DNA of 64,000 nucleotides from Crocodylus rhombifer (lineage: Eukaryota; Chordata; Crocodylia; Crocodylidae). The notes beneath the pieces were generated by a model. The model saw only the letters and a program-made list of their open reading frames with translations. It made no database searches and was not told the DNA's origin. Where the stretch lies: contig JAVSML010023994.1 in the NCBI GenBank assembly GCA_038503035.1, forward strand, positions 49,204 to 113,203, given 5' to 3'. The translations under genes and the position numbers were made by a program. Every line of letters starts with the position of its first letter. Within the stretch, counting starts at the first letter, position 1. Shown here one piece after another: positions 58,750 through 64,000 of this stretch.

Positions 58750-61700
58750 ATATTCTTCCTAACATCTAACCTAAAGTTCCCTTTCTGCAACTTGAGAACG
58801 TAGCTCCTTGTTCTGTCATCTGTCACCACTGAGAACAGTCTAGCTCCATCCTCTTTCAAAACCAAATTCAGGTAATTTAAGGCTCCTATTAACTTTCCTC
58901 TCAGTCTTCTCTTCTCCAGGCTAAATAACTCCAGTTCTCTCAGCCTCTCTTCAGAAGTCACGGGCCCCAGCCTCCAAAACATTTTTGTTGCCTTCTGCTG
59001 GACTCTTTCCAATTTGTCCACATCCTTCCTGTAGTGGGGGGGACCCAAAACTGAACACAGTACTCCACATGTGGCCTCACCAGTGCTGAATAGAGGGGAA
59101 GAAACACTTCCCTTGACCTGTTGGCAACACATCTACCAATGCAGCCCAGTATGCTATTAGCCTTTTTTGCAACAAGGGCACACTGTTGGTGCATATTCAG
59201 CTTATTGTCCACTGTAACCCCCAGGTCCTTTTCTGCTGAGCTGCTGCCCAGTCAGTCACCCCCAGCCTGTACAGGTGCATGGGATTGTTCTGTCCTAAAT
59301 GCAGGACTTTGCACTTGTCCTTGATAAACCTCATGAGATTTATTTTGGCCCAATCCTCCAATTTGTCTAAGTTGAAAACCTTGTTGAAATCAAAGTATAT
59401 TACATCCAGTGGTCTCCCCATATCCACAGAGCTGTCATAGGAGGCAATCACATTGGTCAGGCATGGCTTGTGCTTGGTGAATCTAAGCTGACTGTTTCTA
59501 ATCACCTTCTTCTCCTCCAAGTGCTTAGAAATGGATTCCTTGAAGATTTGCTCCATGATTTTTCCAGGGACTGAGGTGAGGCTGACTGGTTTGTAGTTCC
59601 TTGGATCTTCCTTTTTCCCTTTCTTAAAGATGGGTACTGTTTTCCCTTTTCCAATAATCTGGGACCTCTCCCGATTGCCATGAATTTTCAAAGATTATGG
59701 CCAGTGGCTCTGCAATCACATCAGCCAACTCCCTCAGCACCCTTGGGTGCATCTCATCCAGTGCCATGGTCTTGTATATGTCCAGCTTTTCTAAATAGTC
59801 CCTAATCTGTTTCACTACTGTTAGCTGCTCATCTCCTCTCCAAACTGTGCTGCCAGGTGCATTAGTCTGGAATCTGACCTTGCCTGTGAAGACTGAGGTT
59901 AAAAAGGGATTTGAGCACTTCAGCTTTTTCTGCATCTTCTGCCACAGGGTTGCCTCCCCTGCTCACTAAGGAATCCACACATTCTCTGATCCTCCTCTTG
60001 CTACTGACATACTTGTAGAAATCCTTCTTGTTACCCTTCACATTCCTTGCTAGCTGCAACTCCAATTGCATTTTGGCCTTCCTGATTTCATCCCTGCACA
60101 CCCAAGCAATACTCCTATATTCCTTCCTAGTTGCTCATCTAAATTCCCACTTCTTATAAGCTTCCTTTTTGTAATTTAGTTTACTAAGGAGTTCCCTGCT
60201 AAGCCAAGCTGGTCTTCTGCTATACTTGTTAGTTTTCCTGCACATCAGGATGGTTTGTTCCTGCACTCTCAGTAAGGTTTCTTTCAAGTACACCCAGCAT
60301 TCCTGGACTCCTCTCTGGCTTCCCAGAGGATCTTGCACATGAATTCCCTAAGCAAGTTGAAGTTAGGTTTTCTGAAGTCCAGGGTTTTTATTCTGCTGCT
60401 CTCCTTCCTTCCTTTCCTCAGGATCGTGAACTCAATCATCTCATGGTCACTGCTGCCCAAGTTGCCATATACTACTACATTCCCCACCAATTCTTCTCTG
60501 TTTGGGAGCAGCAAGTCAAGAAAAGCATGACCTATAGTTGGCCGCTCCAGCATTTACACCAGGAAATTGACCCCAACACTGTCCAGAAATATCCTGGATT
60601 TCCTGCACACTGCTTTATTGTCCTCCCAGCAGATGTCAGGGTGATTGAAGTCCGCCATTAAAATCAGGGCTAGTGAAGAGGAAACTTCTGCTAGCTGTTC
60701 GAACAAAGCCTCATCTACCACTTCTTCCTGGTCTGGTAGAGCCCACCAGAACTTCACCCTTATTGCACTCTCCTCTGACCCTAACCCAGAGACTTTCGAC
60801 AGGTCTATCTCCAGTTTCATACTGGAGCTCTGAGCAATCATATGGCTCTTTTACATAAAGTGAGATTCCTTCTCTTCTCCCCTGCGTGTCCTTCCTGAAC
60901 AGTTTATATCCATCCATGACAGTGCTCCAGTCATGTGAGCTATCCCACCAAGTCTCTGTTATTCCAATCACATCATAGCTCTGTGACTGTGCAAGGACTT
61001 CCAATTCTTCCTGCTTGTTTCCCACGTTCCATGCATTTATTTACAGGCACCTAAGGTAACTAGTTGATTGTCCTGATTTCTCAGGAAGTATAAGAACACC
61101 TCCCCTGTTACCCCGTCCTGCTTGGTCTTCCTTCAGGTCACCCACCTCCCCACTTACCTCAGGGCTTTGGTCTTCATCCCTGGGCGAACCTAGTTTAAAG
61201 CTCTCACTAGGTTAGTGATCCCGTCTGCAAAGATGTTCTTCCTTCCTGACTAACGTAGTCTCTTTCTATGACCAGGTAACAAAGAGCTTAGATGGGAAGG
61301 AAGACCCCAACTCTTCCTAGCAATTCTTCTTCCTGGAACATCATCCCATGGTTAAAGAATCCAAAGCCATACTGGCAATACCACCTGCACAGCCAGGTAT
61401 TGATTTGTGGGGTGCACCCAGCCTGCTCCCACCCAGGCCCTTTCCCTTGACTGGAAGTATTGAAGAGAACACAATCTGAACTCCAGGCCCCTTTACCCTT
61501 GCATTCAGGGCTCTGTAGTTGCTTTTGATCCACTCAGGGCCTCCCCTGTCAGTATCTTTGTTGCCCACATGAATGAGCAACATGGGGTAGTATTCAGAGG
61601 GCCGGATGAATCTTGGCAATCCCTCCGTGACATCTTAGATTCAGGCTCCAGGCAAGCAGCAGAATTCCTGAGAGAAGAGGTCTGGTTGGCAGATGGCTCC

Positions 61701-62700
61701 CTCCATCCCCCACAGAAGGGAGTCTCCAGCTACCACCACTCCTCACTTCACTTGGTGTCAGTTATTTCGATCCTTCCCACTTTGGCGAGGCCTGGCCTGT
61801 CTTCTTCCACCAATGGAATGTGGTCTTCCCTCTGTTGCTAGGGCTTCATATATGTTCTCCAGACAAACTGCTGCAGGTGGAAATGAAGATTTCTGCATGC
61901 TGACAGAGGTCACAATCTTCTAGCTTCTACCCTCCTGAGAGTTCATATCCTCTGTCTTCTCTAACGCTGTCTCTGGCAGGTCTTCTTCCACTGTCCTGGT
62001 GATTTCCTTCAGCATCAAATCAATGAATGCCTCATGGCAGAGGATGCTTTGGAGCCTCACCACTTCTTCCTGTAGCTCTCTTGCCTGTTCCCTGAGAGAC
62101 ACCACCAGGAGGCACCACTCACACTGCAGGTACTTCCTAACCTGGCCACCACTGGAAAGAACCTGCAAGCCACAGTCCGCACAATGCCAAAACTGGACCT
62201 TGGTGGAAGCCTCAACAGTGAGCAGTCCTGCCTGGAGAGAAACCTCACAGGTGGAGGAAAGGCAGTAGCTTTGGCATTGTGACACTTCAGCCATTTCCCT
62301 GGGTCTCTTAATATGCCTTCTCTCTCTTACTGCCCTTCTCCCAAGTACACCTTCCCTAACAAGCCTGCCTGGAAGCTGGCTTGTTTAATGCTTTTTGGCC
62401 TGAAAGGGTTCCCTTTTTTCTGCTCCTGCACCCCAAGCTGAAAGGTTCTTTCCATGAAAGGCTGGAGGGGGGAGGGGAGGGGCAGCAGGAAACTGACCTG
62501 CCAACTGCTTACCCTGCTTGCAGCCCCTGATCACTGGCTCCCTGGTTGCTTAGGGAGTCTTCTTTTATACCCTGCTCTGCCCCCTCAATAGGGCTTCTTT
62601 CAGGCACAGACAGAAATCATTCATCAGTCAGCAATCACTTAGCTAGCAGCACTCCCAGCTTCTCAGAGCACATGCCCCAAACACACACAGCCCATCAGAC
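58750..62700 (-). mobile_element. Long CR1 LINE with ORF1 and ORF2 remnants
   Basis: Reading from 62294 leftwards: ORF1 with a Cys-rich part (CADCGLQV, then CEWCLLVV) and a coiled coil (62294-61920), then the esterase-like domain (61619-61288, LLIHVGNKDTDRG and VFSSILPVKG). ORF2 begins at 61025 with the endonuclease (VIGITETWWDSSHDW, about 60930), continuing through 60841-60135. The linker is at 60101-59624 and reverse transcriptase at 59691-59197, with the tail to 58746. In the reverse transcriptase FDFNKVFN joins directly to LDKLEDWAKINL, so about 110 residues including the catalytic FADD are deleted. The 5' limit is approximate. Confidence 0.8.
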
Positions 62701-63459
62701 AAACACTCAGCAAGCTAAAGGCACAGGCAGCTCTGGATCACTTACCTTCCCTGGGCAGGATCTGGTGCCTGGTTCCTGGCTTCTCTTTCCCTTTCTCCTC
62801 TTACTCTCAGCAACCAGTCTGCAAACTTCCCAGGAGGGCTGAAGGGGATGTGCCAGTCCTCCCATGACTGCATCCCCCTGATCTGCCTGCCAGATGAGGG
62901 AGGGAAGCTGGGTGCTACCGCCTGGGTCTGGGGAGCTGGGGAAGGGAACTGAGCCCAATCACTCAGTTCCCCTCCCCAGCACTAGGATCAGGCTGGGCAA
63001 AAGGAACTCAGCCCAGCTGAGCTGAATTTCCCTCCCCAGTGCTAGATCAGGCTGGGGAAAGCCCAATCCTAGTGCTGGGGAGGGGAACTCAGCTCAGCTG
63101 GGCTGATTTCCTTTCCCCAGCCCAGTTGCAGAACTTGGGAGGGGAAGTCAGCTTGGGCTTAGGTCCCTTCCCCTGCGCTGTGATCAGCTTCCTACAGCCT
63201 GGCTGCGGGAGATTGGGAGAGCCAGGCCTGCACTCCCAACTGAGCCACATGGGGCTGCTGGGTGTGAAGTCCTGGTTCTCCCGTCTCCCACCACCTGGCT
63301 GCTGGCTGCTTCAAAACTTGAAATGTTTCAACTAGCCTTGTTTTGTTTCAAGGCTGTTTCAAAACCCTTCATTTTGATTCCGCTGTTTCAAGCTCAAAAT
63401 GAGTTGAAACAGTGTTGAATCAAAACAGGCAAAACAGGTGAAATTTTGCACAGCCCTAC
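62701..63459. mobile_element. hAT-like element, right end clear, left end not found
   Basis: The right end reads GTGAAATTTTGCACAGCCCT followed by A at 63459, the inverse of a TAGGGCTGTGC hAT terminus. Before it lie AAACAG/CAAAAC words (63320-63440) and a degenerate repeat of CCCCTCCCCAGCACTAG and AACTCAGCCCAGCTGAGC (62940-63130). The left part may belong to the CR1 5' region. Confidence 0.4.
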
Positions 63460-64000
63460 TAGACAATGTTTCTCCTTCACCGATGTAGGGTGTCCCATGG
63501 GCTCCCTACAATGTGTGCCACCCCAACAGTTACCCAAGTGATGGAAAGTAAAGGTAGGCACCCCACCTCCAGTTCAGGGCACTGTTGGAGGAAGCTTACA
63601 GAACTGGGGCACTCAGAGGACTTTGGGGTTTGCTCACCAAGGGAAGCACCAGCTTTTGCCAAGTGCCTCTTTGAAAGCAAAAAACCCCCCAAAACAAACC
63701 AAAACAAACAAACAAAAAACTTCTCTCAGTGCTAGACAATCTTTCTCACTACAATTTTGGCTGCTTGGCCAGCTGCCCTCGTGGCAGTACTGACCCTGCA
63801 TGCTTTGCCACCCTGCAGCAATGCTTTTCTACACCCCAGATGCCTGACAGTGGACTGCACCCAACACTGCACATTCTTTAGTGGTTTGCAAATTCAGGGG
63901 TCCCTGGGGTCCCGTCCAAGCAGCAGGTGCAGGCTGGTCAAGTCAGCCATTCATGTTTTACCCTAGTCCCCCAGCCTTTCACTTTTTCCCCCTGGTCCCC
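63460..64000. other. No gene recognised
   Basis: The words CTAGACAATGTTTCTC (from about 63464) and CTAGACAATCTTTCTC (from about 63733) form a direct repeat 269 bases apart. An A/C-rich AAACAAACAAAC stretch lies near 63690-63720. No coding signal. Confidence 0.4.

Overview
This is about 64 kb of a vertebrate nuclear genome. It holds one recognisable host gene, SLC45A1 (plus strand, eight coding exons from 32163 to 57134), embedded in layered transposon remains. The gene encodes a sugar-transporter-like major facilitator protein that assembles to about 751 residues with consistent GT/AG splice sites and phases. The repeats are many CR1 LINE fragments, hAT elements with 8-bp target duplications, a Harbinger-like family with 3-bp duplications, solo LTRs, a gag/pro-bearing endogenous retrovirus and a Tx1-like LINE. 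This mix points to a non-avian sauropsid. A crocodilian is my best guess and a turtle is the main alternative; this is inference from repeat style, not a database match.

Layout. 1-3336: minus-strand endogenous retrovirus (5' LTR, His-type primer site, broken gag and protease) running off the left edge. 3345-6200: minus-strand CR1 and LINE ORF1 relics. 7545-7815: a ~40-bp minisatellite. 8120-9157: Harbinger-like MITEs. 9400-14920: a Tx1-like LINE relic split by a solo LTR (5-bp duplication) and a hAT, followed by a foldback hAT that carries a near-perfect 247-bp copy of the LTR interior. 17546-23287: a 5.7-kb hAT element with a perfect 8-bp duplication and a dead transposase gene, itself split by a CR1 tail and a solo LTR. 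24313-27040: a 2.7-kb Harbinger-like element with a decayed Myb/SANT-like gene. 28296-31061: a hAT-type fragment and an LTR. 32163-57134: SLC45A1, whose introns carry CR1, hAT, Harbinger-like and LTR insertions, including a three-level nest at 45053-49297. 57278-57640: a degenerate tandem array with CTCF-like words just past the gene. 57756-62700: CR1 copies. 62700-64000: remains of another repeat.

Apart from SLC45A1 nothing looks like a working gene, and every mobile-element reading frame I could follow is broken. I found no undescribed multi-gene system. The observations most worth checking are the CTCF-like array, the 247-bp templated copy, the Harbinger-like and hAT parent-type elements with intact target duplications, the odd 5' junction of the youngest CR1, and transposons lying 42-51 bases from SLC45A1 splice sites.
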